In this document: piece by piece, positions 1-7,859 of the stretch | Layout of the letters: every line of letters begins with the position of its first letter | Numbering within the stretch: position 1 is the stretch's first letter | Source: CAYQSU01 sp964420325 | GTDB lineage: Bacteria > Pseudomonadota > Alphaproteobacteria > Rhodospirillales > Defluviicoccaceae | Assembly (NCBI GenBank): GCA_964420325.1 | Contig: CAYQSU010000016.1 | Location: 1 to 53,853, forward strand | Direction: 5' to 3' | Length of the DNA stretch: 53,853 bases | Position numbers and translations under genes: made by a program | The notes under the pieces: generated by a model | What the model saw: only the letters and a program-made list of their open reading frames with translations | Databases searched by the model: none | What the model was told of the DNA's origin: nothing

Positions 1-749
1 CCCGATCCCGGCCGTCCCGCCCGCGGACCCTCGACGGACCCCGGGACCGCGCCGGTTGAACGCGCGTGCGAATGCTGGACCGGTCGTCCCGGCCGGCCGA
101 AGCCCCGAGGTCAACCACCCCGTCCGCCCCCGCGAACCTAAGGCACCGTCGGCCCATCCGTCCGCAGGACCACAGACTTGCGGGAGTCATATGCTCCAGC
201 AAGGGAATGTCAAGACCATGGTCCTACACGATGTTTGCAGGTCGTTTTCGTCGCGCCGCCCCCTCGACCCATTTCGTGACCAGTCACCGCAGGAATTCCG
301 TACTACACGCGCGAATAATTCCTGTTGATAATTAGCCACTGGTAGCATTTAACCATTGCTTTTTTGTGGGTTTTTGTGTATACCCCACGAGGGCAAGAGG
401 GCTGACTCATATAGGGTCCCCCTGTTGTAGTGCTGGGTGATCGACGCATGGGCGCGGACGAGTTTGCCGAGGGGCACACCCATCCCGTACGAGACGCAAG
501 CGGCCGGCTCGCGTCCACGTGTCGTACGCGCACCCTCAAGCGAGTTCGGCGCAAGGGGCTGCGCGTCCTTCCTGCCCGGCATTCCTCAACTCCCTCCCGT
601 GAACACTTCCTGACCGCAGGTTCACGTCGAATACTATCCGTGTCCGCGAACCAACAGACTCGAAAAAAAACCGAGAGTGGTTTCCAACAAGGCCTCTCGA
701 TTGCGACGGCCTAACCAACACGTCTAAGCAGCATCGGATGGAGGCAGAA
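1..749. other. Leading region without a convincing gene
   Basis: No open frame here has a recognisable protein, a good ribosome binding site and plausible codon use; the short frames present look like high-GC noise. The stretch from about 300 to 420 is much more AT-rich than the rest of the window, with T-runs near 358-377, and may hold a promoter or terminator for a neighbouring transcript. The AT-richness continues into the start of the next gene, which suggests imported DNA. No tRNA, IS end or long repeat was recognised. Confidence 0.5.
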
Positions 750-2948
750 ATGATTCGACCGTCTACATTCATTCGCTCATTGTTAATGTTCGTAACGATG
801 TGCAGCGTTATGAACTACTATTTTGATAGTGCGAAAATAATATCCGCCGCCAAGGCGGAAATGACTGTTAACGTGCAATGCGTAGACGAAGACAAGTTTG
901 GATGTCTCGATTCATTTCGAGACGGGTACGCAAAAATAATAGAAGAAATCCACGGCCCAAGGTTTCATGACAATGGAGATGGCACTATAACGGATTACTA
1001 TACCGGTCTTGTTTGGTTGAATGATGCAAAGTGTCTAAATCAACATAGTTCACCAAAGTCGGCACAATATACAATAGACGAGTTCAATAAGAATCCTGAA
1101 AAATTTCAATGCTATAAATATGTCGTACAATACTCGGATTGGCGTTTACCTAACGTAAATGAGCTATCCAGCCTGATAAACACTGAGCACAAGACCTCTT
1201 ATGAGTGGCTTGAAGAACAAGGGTTCTTCAACCTATGGGGCAACGTCGAGTTCTGGACATCGACAACGGCACCGAAAAGCTCTGGTGGCGGTAGGTCGTG
1301 GTTCGTGAATTTCGGAGAGAATCGGGTATCTCGGGAATTGGGCGACAGCCACAAACATGTCTTGCCGGTGCGGGCCAAGACGTCGGGGCCCGGTTCGGTA
1401 TTGAGGACGGGACAGACACTCACCTACTTCCCAGAGGATGACGGCGCCTTGCAACGAGGGGTCAAGAGGCCGTCTCCGCGCTTCACGGACAATGGCGATG
1501 GCACGGTTTCCGATAGCCTGACTGGCCTGACGTGGCTCAAGGACGCCGACTGCCTGCGAGCAAGCGCATGGGACGATTCGCTGGCCACTGTACACGAGTT
1601 CAATGCAGATCCCGGCCGTTACGGTTGCGCCGATTACAGCGAAACAAAAGGCGCGTGGCGCGTTCCCGACGTGACTGAGTTGCGTAGCCTTCTGGATTAT
1701 TCGAAAGAAAGGCCATCGCTGCCTGGGGATCATCCGTTCTTAGGCGTTGTAAGTGATTTCTATTGGTCGGTCGCGACATCCTCGGATGTGCGGATGGGAG
1801 AACACGAACATGCTGCGGTGGCCTGGGGTGTGTCCATGGGAACAGGAGAAGTGCTCTCGTGCGACAGCGAGTGCGCCAGCTCGAACGATCAAATGCTCCT
1901 TTGGCCAGTGAGTGGCGGACTCGCCACCGAAATGATGGCGACAGGAACCACTTACACGTACAGCGATACCAAACTATTCGATCCTGCGGAACCCTACTCA
2001 AACCATCCGTTGGTATGGAGGCATTGTTTTCCTCAGATACCGGTTGGTGAACATATTACTTCTGCTATTCTCGAGGTGAGGTCTCGCGTGTGGGCTTGGC
2101 CGGCCGGAAGTTCAATCTGTGAACTCGTTAGCGATTCAAATCAATTTCCCTTTTACCCGGAGTCGCCACATTTAGTGAGATGTTATTCACCAGCAACGCA
2201 TCCATCACCATACAATTTCTACACAATTCGACAGTCACTAACCATGACTCAGATCGGATGGTTGGATGATGACAAATGTCTTGATGTGGAGATCTATACG
2301 GGTGTGGGCGGCACGTATTATGTGGAATACTCGAAGCTGACGGTCGGTACACCGTATTCCGGTCCCGACCTGGCGGTCTCGGCGCTGACGGTTCCGGCGA
2401 CGGCGGCGGCGGGGNNNNNNNNNNNNNNNNNNNNNNNNNNNNNNNNNNNNNNNNNNNNNNNNNNNNNNNNNNNNNNNNNNNNNNNNNNNNNNNNNNNNNN
2501 NNNNNNNNNNNNNNACAACACCAGGGCCAGGGTGTTCACGCTCGGTCCCGACCTGGCGGTCTCGGCGCTGACGGTTCCGGCGACGGCGGCGGCGGGGGCG
2601 ACGATCACCGTCGGCGACACCACCAAGAACAGCGGCGGCGGCGGCGCGCCGGCCTCGACCACCGGCTTCTACCTCTCGGCCAACGGCACCTGGGACAGCG
2701 GCGACGTGCTGCTCGGCAGCCGGGCGGTGCCCGGCCTGGCGGCCGGCGCGGCGAGCGCGGCGGAGACGGCGCTGACCATCCCGGCGGCGACGGCGACCGG
2801 CACGTACTACGTCATCGCCAAGGCCGACAGCGGCGCGGCGGTGATGGAGACCAGCGAAAGCAACAACACCAGGGCCAGGGTGTTCACGCTCGGTCCCGAC
2901 CTGGCGGTCTCGGCGCTCACCGTGCCGTCGACGGCGGCGGCGGCGGGG
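750..2948 (+). CDS. Secreted protein with two DUF1566 domains and CARDB repeats (3' end broken or misassembled)
   Basis: The ATG at 750 is preferred because GGAGG lies 5 nt upstream; an in-frame ATG at 738 has no such site. The product starts with a hydrophobic, signal-like segment. Two DUF1566 (Lcl_C) domains follow, at roughly residues 70-210 and 240-390, each opening with a PRF-DNGDGT motif and a TGL-W signature. Next comes about 140 residues of unassigned sequence, then CARDB-type beta-sandwich repeats beginning PDLAVSALTVP. The repeat unit is 348 bp (116 codons), and the array is interrupted by the N gap. A third unit starts at 2892 but is cut off near 2948, where the sequence changes abruptly to a GC hairpin. 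The frame has no stop before 3440, deep in antisense glnA, so the real 3' end is missing. The first 500 nt are AT-rich and the CARDB part very GC-rich. A surface or secreted adhesion-like role is inference. Confidence 0.6.
2361..2948 (+). repeat. Tandem CARDB-encoding repeats, 348-bp unit
   Basis: Copies of the unit start at 2361, 2544 (right of the N gap) and 2892. The last two starts are 348 bp apart, an exact multiple of three. Only 83 bp of known sequence separates the start at 2361 from that at 2544, so the true gap should be 348n minus 83 bp, at least 265 bp, rather than the 100 Ns shown. The copies are nearly identical where they can be compared, which explains an assembly break. Confidence 0.85.
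2415..2514. other. Assembly gap (100 N)
   Basis: Exactly 100 unknown bases lie inside the tandem repeat. The round number indicates a placeholder for a gap of unknown length. Reading frame is kept across it both with 100 bases and with the 265 bases predicted from repeat periodicity. Confidence 0.97.
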
Positions 2949-2950
2949 GG

Positions 2951-2977
2951 CTCTCCCCCGGCGGGGTCGGGGGAGAG
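2951..2977. terminator. GC hairpin downstream of glnA
   Basis: Inverted repeat with arms CTCTCCCCCG and CGGGGGAGAG around a 7-nt loop, about 20 nt past the glnA stop on the minus strand. It has no clear U-tract. This type of GC-rich palindrome is widespread between genes in high-GC alphaproteobacteria, so it may be a dispersed palindromic repeat as well as a transcript end. It abuts the truncated CARDB repeat, marking the junction of the two loci. Confidence 0.55.
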
Positions 2978-2996
2978 GGCGGGGCAGGGGAGGGGA

Positions 2997-4418
2997 TCAG
3001 GACGAGTAGTACATCTGCCACTCGACCGGGTGGGGGGTGTGCTCGAAGTTGTAGACCTCCTCCCACTTCAGCGTGATGTAGCCGTCGATGACGTCGTCCG
3101 AGAACACGTCGCCCTTCTTCAGGAACTCGCGGTCGGCATCGAGGCAGCCGAGCGCCTCGCGCAGGCTGCCGCACACCGTCGGGATGCCCTGGAGCTCCTC
3201 CGGCGGCAGGTCGTAGAGGTTCTTGTCGATCGGGTCCCCGGGATGGATCTTGTTCTGGATGCCGTCGAGGCCGGCCATCAGCATCGCCGCGAAGCCGAGA
3301 TAGGGGTTGCAGGTGGGATCCGGGAACCGCACCTCGACGCGCTTGCCCTTGGGGTTGGCGGTATACGGGATGCGGCACGAGGCGGAGCGGTTGCGGGCGG
3401 AGTAGGCCAGCAGCACCGGCGCCTCGAAGCCCGGGATTAGCCGCTTGTAGCTGTTGGTGCTGGGGTTGGTGAAGGCGTTGATGGCCTTGGCGTGCTTCAT
3501 GATGCCGCCGATGTAGTAGAGCGCCATCTCCGAGAGGTCGGCGTAGCCCGAGCCGGCGAACAGGGGCTTGCCGTCCCGCCAGATCGACTGGTGGGTGTGC
3601 ATGCCCGAGCCGTTGTCGCCGGTGACCGGCTTCGGCATGAAGGTCGCCGTCTTGCCGTAGGTCTGGGCGACCATGTGCACGCAGTACTTGTAGATCTGCA
3701 TGTCGTCGGCGGCCCGCACCATGCTCGAATACGTGAGCCCGAGCTCGTGCTGGCTCGGCGCCACCTCGTGGTGGTGCTTGTCCATCCGAAGGCCCATCTC
3801 GCGCATCACCGAGACCATCTCGGCGCGCAGGTCCTGTGCCGAATCCACGGGCGGCACCGGGAAGTAGCCGCCCTTCACCGGCGGCCGGTGGCCGGCGTTG
3901 CCCTCGGCGAGGATGCGGCCGGTGACATAAGGGCCCTCGTTGGACGTGAACTCGTAGAAGCAGTTGTTCATCTGGACGGCGAAGCGGACGTCGTCGAACA
4001 CGAAGAATTCCGCCTCCGGGCCGAAATAGGCGACATCGCCGATGCCAGTGGACGCGAGATAGGCCTCCGCCTTCTTGGCGAGCGAGCGGGGATCGCGACC
4101 ATACGGCTGGCCGGTCGACGGCTCCATGACGTCGCAAAAGAGGATCAGCATCGGCTGCGCGGCGAACGGATCGAGCACCGCCGTCTCGGGGTCGGGGATC
4201 AGCGCCATGTCGGACTCGTTGATGTCCTTCCAGCCGGCGATCGAGGAGCCGTCGAACATGATGCCGTCGTGGAAGGCATCGTCGTCGACGAACTCCGAGG
4301 TCATGGTCAGGTGCTGCCACTTGCCCTTCGGGTCGGTGAAGCGGAGATCGACGTACTTGAGCTCGCGCTCCTTGAGCAGCTTGATCACGTCCTGTGGTGT
4401 CTTGCAGTTCAAAGCCAT
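2997..4418 (-). CDS. glnA: Type I glutamine synthetase
   Basis: Makes glutamine from glutamate, ammonia and ATP as a cytoplasmic dodecamer. The 473-residue product matches the usual GlnA length. Visible family features are MFDGSSI near residue 54, EAEFFVFD near 135, the KHHHEVAPSQHE segment near 214, the GSGMHTHQS signature near 270 and the RIPY segment near 349. NLYDLPPEE places the adenylylation tyrosine at Y402, so this is the GlnE-regulated beta subtype. It lies 72 bp downstream of glnB on the same strand and is probably cotranscribed with it, as in Azospirillum and Rhodospirillum. The promoter upstream of glnB should therefore place it under nitrogen control. Confidence 0.97.
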   Translation of the reverse strand: MALNCKTPQDVIKLLKERELKYVDLRFTDPKGKWQHLTMTSEFVDDDAFHDGIMFDGSSIAGWKDINESDMALIPDPETAVLDPFAAQPMLILFCDVMEPSTGQPYGRDPRSLAKKAEAYLASTGIGDVAYFGPEAEFFVFDDVRFAVQMNNCFYEFTSNEGPYVTGRILAEGNAGHRPPVKGGYFPVPPVDSAQDLRAEMVSVMREMGLRMDKHHHEVAPSQHELGLTYSSMVRAADDMQIYKYCVHMVAQTYGKTATFMPKPVTGDNGSGMHTHQSIWRDGKPLFAGSGYADLSEMALYYIGGIMKHAKAINAFTNPSTNSYKRLIPGFEAPVLLAYSARNRSASCRIPYTANPKGKRVEVRFPDPTCNPYLGFAAMLMAGLDGIQNKIHPGDPIDKNLYDLPPEELQGIPTVCGSLREALGCLDADREFLKKGDVFSDDVIDGYITLKWEEVYNFEHTPHPVEWQMYYSS

Positions 4419-4490
4419 GGTCGCATTTCCCTCGCGCGTTCGTTGTTTGCAGTGGACGTTTCTGAGACCCGAGCCGGTTCGTTCGCCCGA

Positions 4491-4829
4491 TCAGATGGCG
4501 TCGGCGCCGCGTTCGCCGGTGCGCACGCGGATGGCGTCCTCGACGGTGGTGATGAAGATCTTGCCGTCGCCGATGCGACCGGTCTTGGCGGCCTGGGTGA
4601 TCGCCTCGATCGCCCGCTCGACCATGCCGTCGTCGACCACCAGCTCGAGCTTCACCTTCGGCAGGAAGTCGACGACGTATTCGGCGCCGCGATAGAGCTC
4701 GGTGTGGCCCTTCTGGCGACCGAAGCCCTTGGCCTCGAGCACGGTGATCCCTTGAAGGCCCAACTCGTGAAGGGCTTCCTTCACCTCGTCGAGCTTGAAG
4801 GGCTTGATGATCGCTTCGATTTTTTTCAT
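4491..4829 (-). CDS. glnB: Nitrogen regulatory protein PII
   Basis: A 112-residue PII signal protein that senses 2-oxoglutarate and ATP/ADP, and glutamine status through uridylylation, and controls GlnE and NtrB. The start at 4829 gives the canonical MKKIEAIIKPFK beginning; a longer frame would add 19 unlikely residues. The T-loop contains Y46 and Y51, with Y51 the conserved uridylylation site, and GDGKIF and the RTGERG C-terminal region are intact. It sits immediately upstream of glnA. A sigma-54-like element lies about 95 bp before the start. Confidence 0.96.
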   Translation of the reverse strand: MKKIEAIIKPFKLDEVKEALHELGLQGITVLEAKGFGRQKGHTELYRGAEYVVDFLPKVKLELVVDDGMVERAIEAITQAAKTGRIGDGKIFITTVEDAIRVRTGERGADAI

Positions 4830-4922
4830 CCGTCGGTCCCTTGTCGCTTGCAGGCCGCTCTCCGTGCGGAGCCGGCCCCGCACCATGCCGTTCGTGATCC
4901 GAGAGGCGCCTGCCGTCAGGAA

Positions 4923-4937
4923 GCACGCCCCGTGCCA
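4923..4937 (-). promoter_or_regulatory. Candidate sigma-54 promoter for glnB-glnA
   Basis: On the minus strand the sequence reads TGGCACGGGGCGTGC. The GG (-24) and GC (-12) elements have the required 10-bp separation, and TGGCACG is a perfect -24 block; only the -12 block differs (GTGC for TTGC). It lies about 95 bp upstream of the glnB ATG. The same bases form a small palindrome (GCACG-CCC-CGTGC), so a chance match is possible. Confidence 0.6.
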
Positions 4938-5117
4938 GTCGCGAGCCCGGCCGCGTTGCGGCCGTTCGCCGAGGTTTCGGCGGGCCGGTCCGCCGGTCGC
5001 CTTGGTCTCGCACCGCGGTTCCAGCCTGATAATTGGGCAAATGCCGGAATCATAGGCATGGACCTCGCGGGCCAGCGCCGCGCGGCGATAATCTCGTCTT
5101 TCTGGCCTTTGCGCAAT

Positions 5118-5147
5118 CCGCTACGAAGGGCTCCGCTACGAAGGGCT
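5118..5147 (+). repeat. 15-bp tandem duplication over the aminotransferase ribosome binding site
   Basis: CCGCTACGAAGGGCT occurs twice head to tail without mismatch, ending 4 nt before the ATG at 5152. Each copy carries a GAAGGG Shine-Dalgarno-like core, so the gene has two potential ribosome binding sites 15 nt apart; only the second is correctly spaced. Confidence 0.9.
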
Positions 5148-5151
5148 CGCG

Positions 5152-6315
5152 ATGAAGCCGCCGAACGCCATCCTGGCCGGATACGGAACGACGATCTTCA
5201 CGGTGATGAGCGCGCTCGCCCAGGAGCATGGCGCGATCAACCTCGGCCAGGGCTTCCCGGACGAGGAAGGTCCCGAGGCGATCCGCCGCGTCGCCGCGGA
5301 GAGTGTGCTTGCGGGGCCGAACCAGTATCCGCCGATGCTGGGCCTTCCCGAGCTTCGCGAGGCCGTCGCCGGCCACAACTGGCGCTTCTACGGCCTCGAT
5401 GTCGACTGGCGGTCGGAGGTGCTGATCACCTCGGGGGCGACCGAGGCGCTGGCCGACTGCTTCCTCGCTCTCGTCGAACCGGGCGACGAGGTCGTGCTGA
5501 TCGAGCCCCTCTACGACAGCTACCTGCCGATGGTCCGCCGTGCCGGCGGCGTGCCGCGGCTGGTCCGCATCGAGCCGCCGGGCTGGACCCTGCCGCGGGC
5601 CGAGCTCGAGGCGGCGTTCTCGCCGCGGACCAAGCTGATCGTCGTCAACACGCCGCACAACCCCGCGGGCAAGGTGTTCGACCGGGACGAGCTCGCCGTC
5701 ATCGCCGCCCTCGTCGAGACGCACGACGCCTATGCGGTGTGCGACGAGGTCTACGAGCACCTGGTGTTCGACGGGGCCCGGCATCTGCCGCTGATGACGC
5801 TCCCCGGCATGCGGGAGCGGACGCTGCGCATCGGCTCGGCCGGCAAGACGTTCTCGGCCACTGGCTGGAAGGTCGGCTACGTCACCGCGGCCCCGCCCCT
5901 TCTCGAGGCGGTGGCGCGGGCGCATCAGTTCGTCACCTTCACCACGCCGCCCAACCTGCAGCGGGCGGCGGCCCACGGGCTCGGCATGGGCGACGACTAT
6001 TTCGCCCGGCTCGCGGCCGGCCAGCAGGCGAAGCGCGACCGCCTGGCCCGCGGTCTCGAGGCGGCGGGCTTCGCGGTGTTGCCGAGCGCCGGCACCTACT
6101 TCCTCAGCGTCGACATCCGCTCCGTCGGCTTCGACGGCGACGACGTGGCGTTCTGCCGCCACATCACCACCGAGGCCGGCGTCACCGCCGTGCCGATGTC
6201 GGCGTTCTACGGCGAGGGCGCGGTCGACCGCTTCGCCCGGTTCTGCTTCTGCAAGCGGGATTCCCTGCTCGACGAGGCCTGTTCCCGCCTCGAGCGCCAC
6301 TTTCGCAGCGCTTGA
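5152..6315 (+). CDS. Class I/II PLP-dependent aminotransferase
   Basis: A 387-residue fold-type I aminotransferase. Recognisable elements are the TSGATEAL cofactor-phosphate loop near residue 93, N170 in NTPHNPAG, D198 in CDEVYEH, and the Schiff-base lysine K232 in SAGKTFSATGWK; DRFARF near the C-terminus would supply the substrate-carboxylate arginine. The sequence resembles the methionine/kynurenine/N-succinyldiaminopimelate aminotransferase group (YbdL-like), but the substrate cannot be fixed by reading. GAAGGG 6 nt before the ATG supports the start. It is followed by tRNA-His and has no obvious operon partner. Confidence 0.92.
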   Translation: MKPPNAILAGYGTTIFTVMSALAQEHGAINLGQGFPDEEGPEAIRRVAAESVLAGPNQYPPMLGLPELREAVAGHNWRFYGLDVDWRSEVLITSGATEALADCFLALVEPGDEVVLIEPLYDSYLPMVRRAGGVPRLVRIEPPGWTLPRAELEAAFSPRTKLIVVNTPHNPAGKVFDRDELAVIAALVETHDAYAVCDEVYEHLVFDGARHLPLMTLPGMRERTLRIGSAGKTFSATGWKVGYVTAAPPLLEAVARAHQFVTFTTPPNLQRAAAHGLGMGDDYFARLAAGQQAKRDRLARGLEAAGFAVLPSAGTYFLSVDIRSVGFDGDDVAFCRHITTEAGVTAVPMSAFYGEGAVDRFARFCFCKRDSLLDEACSRLERHFRSA

Positions 6316-6331
6316 CGGGTCCCGGGACCCG
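6316..6331. repeat. 16-bp perfect palindrome
   Basis: CGGGTCCCGGGACCCG immediately follows the aminotransferase stop codon and precedes tRNA-His by about 20 bp. It could form a tight hairpin in the mRNA. No T-run follows, so an intrinsic terminator is not demonstrated; it may be a transcript-end stabiliser or a chance GC palindrome. Confidence 0.5.
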
Positions 6332-6350
6332 GTCTATGTCAGGCCCGGCG

Positions 6351-6427
6351 GCGGGAGTAGCTCAGTTGGTTAGAGCACCTGGTTGTGGTCCAGGGGGTCG
6401 TGGGTTCGAATCCCATCTCTCGCCCCA
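6351..6427 (+). tRNA. tRNA-His (GTG)
   Basis: The cloverleaf folds with acceptor arms GCGGGAG and CTCTCGC, D-arm AGCTCAGTTGGTTAGAGC, a CCTGG/CCAGG anticodon stem with GTG in the loop, and a GGGTTCGAATCCC T-arm. A G at 6350 pairs with the C discriminator, the G-1:C73 identity element of tRNA-His. The 3' CCA is encoded. Confidence 0.97.
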
Positions 6428-6484
6428 GCAAGATCAACACCCTGGACGTCGAACCTCGACCATCGCCTGAACGGACGCCGCCGG

Positions 6485-7138
6485 TCAGCGCATCAGCCCG
6501 CGGGCGATGATCGCGGCCTCGTCGACGGTCATGGTCGCCAGCGGATCGGCGATCTCGGCGATCGCCTCCGCCTCCGGGCCGCCGCGGCGCAACAGGCGCG
6601 CGCAGGTGTAGATGGCATCGAGGCGGTCCGACGGCACCTGGACGGTGACCGCGCGCAGGGCCTCCTCGGCGCGGTCAACGCCCGGCGGCAGGGCCGCCGG
6701 CACGGGCTCCGGCGCCGCAGCCCGAGAAGAAGGGTCGCAGGCGCCCCTGACGAACGACGCGAACGCCATGTCGCTGCGGGCCAGGTGGTCCTGCCACCAG
6801 GTCTCGACGAAGGCGACGACCCTGGCGAGATCGACGGCGTCGGGCTGGGCAGAGAGAAGCTTGCGGACCGCATGGACGTCACGGGTCAAGAGCCGGTGCT
6901 GCTCCTTGTGCGCCGGAAGGTAGGTGTAGGCGCTCCTGCGCATCACCTCCTCCTGGCGGTCGAAGTGATCGGCAAGCGCGGCGAGGAGAGCGCGGAGGCC
7001 GGCATTGAACGCCGCGGCGCCGTCTTTCCGGTCGAAGATCTCGCGAAGGGCGCCGACGCACTCGAGCACGGCCTGCTGCTCGGCGTCGAGGGGGCCGCAC
7101 GCGACGGCATGGGGCTGAGACCACGGGACGAAGTTCAT
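6485..7138 (-). CDS. Hemerythrin-like protein with degenerate di-iron ligands and a C-terminal extension
   Basis: A 217-residue cytoplasmic protein. Residues 1-130 form a hemerythrin-type four-helix bundle, with H58 in ADHF, H77 and H81 in PAHKEQH, and H118/D123 in QDHLARSD. Two canonical ligands appear changed: the first histidine position of the D-x-Q-H motif is Q22 (LDAEQQ), and the glutamate four residues after H58 is Q62, although E63 and E64 are adjacent. The last 80 or so residues are a non-hemerythrin tail. AAGGTGG lies 6 nt before the ATG. Family members bind O2, NO or iron; binding here is uncertain because of the ligand changes. Confidence 0.8.
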   Translation of the reverse strand: MNFVPWSQPHAVACGPLDAEQQAVLECVGALREIFDRKDGAAAFNAGLRALLAALADHFDRQEEVMRRSAYTYLPAHKEQHRLLTRDVHAVRKLLSAQPDAVDLARVVAFVETWWQDHLARSDMAFASFVRGACDPSSRAAAPEPVPAALPPGVDRAEEALRAVTVQVPSDRLDAIYTCARLLRRGGPEAEAIAEIADPLATMTVDEAAIIARGLMR

Positions 7139-7859
7139 GGTGCCACCTTTACGTTCTGTCAGGTGATCCGACGCGGGGAGCGGTTGCCGGTGCTCCAGCC
7201 GCGCGGGCCAGGATACAACCTTTGAGAGCATAATACAATCATTCGCTGATTCCGAGGGGCCGTGACACGGCAGCGGCGACCGGCGCCCCGGCGGGACCGG
7301 CGGCTGTCGGCCGGCCGGTGCCCGAACGATTCGCCGAGTCCGCAGCGGCGAGAGCGCGGTCCGGCGGTCGGATCGGCGACGGCTCGGGCGGCGGCGGGGA
7401 GCGCCGGGAGGCGAGGTGGCCGGGCCCAAGCGGCGAGCGCCATTCCTATCGGATGCCTCGTGAATGGCGAGTGGGAGAGAAGGCTGTGGACAACTTCCGG
7501 ACGTAAAGAACCGCCTTGGAGCCGGCCATTGAACACATTCCCATGGACCGTCTTGCTCTCGCCGGCGAATGACGCTTTTGTTGCGGCTGACCTCACGGAT
7601 ACGGACGAGGGCGAGCTGTTGGCCCCAAAATAGAGCCTGTCTGCTTGCCGCGGTCCCGAGGAGACACGATCGCCGGGGACCGGGACGCGACCGGCTCGGC
7701 AGCCAACCGGGGATTGCACTCTTTCCCGACTCGGCGACCAAAACGGGCGGCGCCGGCGAGGGTTTTCAAAGCGCCCGCCAGCGGCTATTGATGGGCGCCC
7801 GCGACGGCGGCCGCGAACGGCTCCCGCGGGGTGTGTCGGTCGGAAGGCGTGACGGATCG
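7139..7859. other. Long intergenic region before the Calvin-cycle operon
   Basis: About 720 bp between two divergent genes. Frames on both strands lack family resemblance and look like GC-rich noise. An AT-rich patch at 7222-7250 (with TATTAT on the minus strand) probably belongs to the hemerythrin-gene promoter. The 7440-7640 segment is less GC-biased and may hold the operon promoter. I saw no cbbR gene and no clear LysR-type operator. Confidence 0.5.

Larger units (their letters stand above)
4830..5151. other. Divergent intergenic region between glnB and the aminotransferase
   Basis: This 322-bp region separates two divergent genes. It holds the sigma-54-like element for glnB at 4923-4937 and a 15-bp tandem duplication just before the aminotransferase start. 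No separate gene was recognised. I could not identify a convincing NtrC site by eye. Confidence 0.6.

Noticed and set aside
56..335. Two overlapping short frames in the first 335 bp
   Set aside because: Proline/arginine-rich, no ribosome site and no family resemblance; not supported as genes.
2948..3440. C-terminal 160 or so residues of the CARDB frame as real protein
   Set aside because: They are antisense glnA; more likely an assembly join or lost stop.
6316..6331. Palindrome after the aminotransferase as a transcription terminator
   Set aside because: No following T-run; kept only as a palindrome feature.
3492..6470. Very long plus-strand frame opposite glnA and glnB, then through the aminotransferase
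   Set aside because: It is antisense or off-frame to clearly identified genes and reads as Arg/His/Val-rich GC-codon noise with no family motif.
7262..7633. A 123-codon frame in the region before prk
   Set aside because: Low-complexity Arg/Ala/Gly composition and no motif; regarded as noise.
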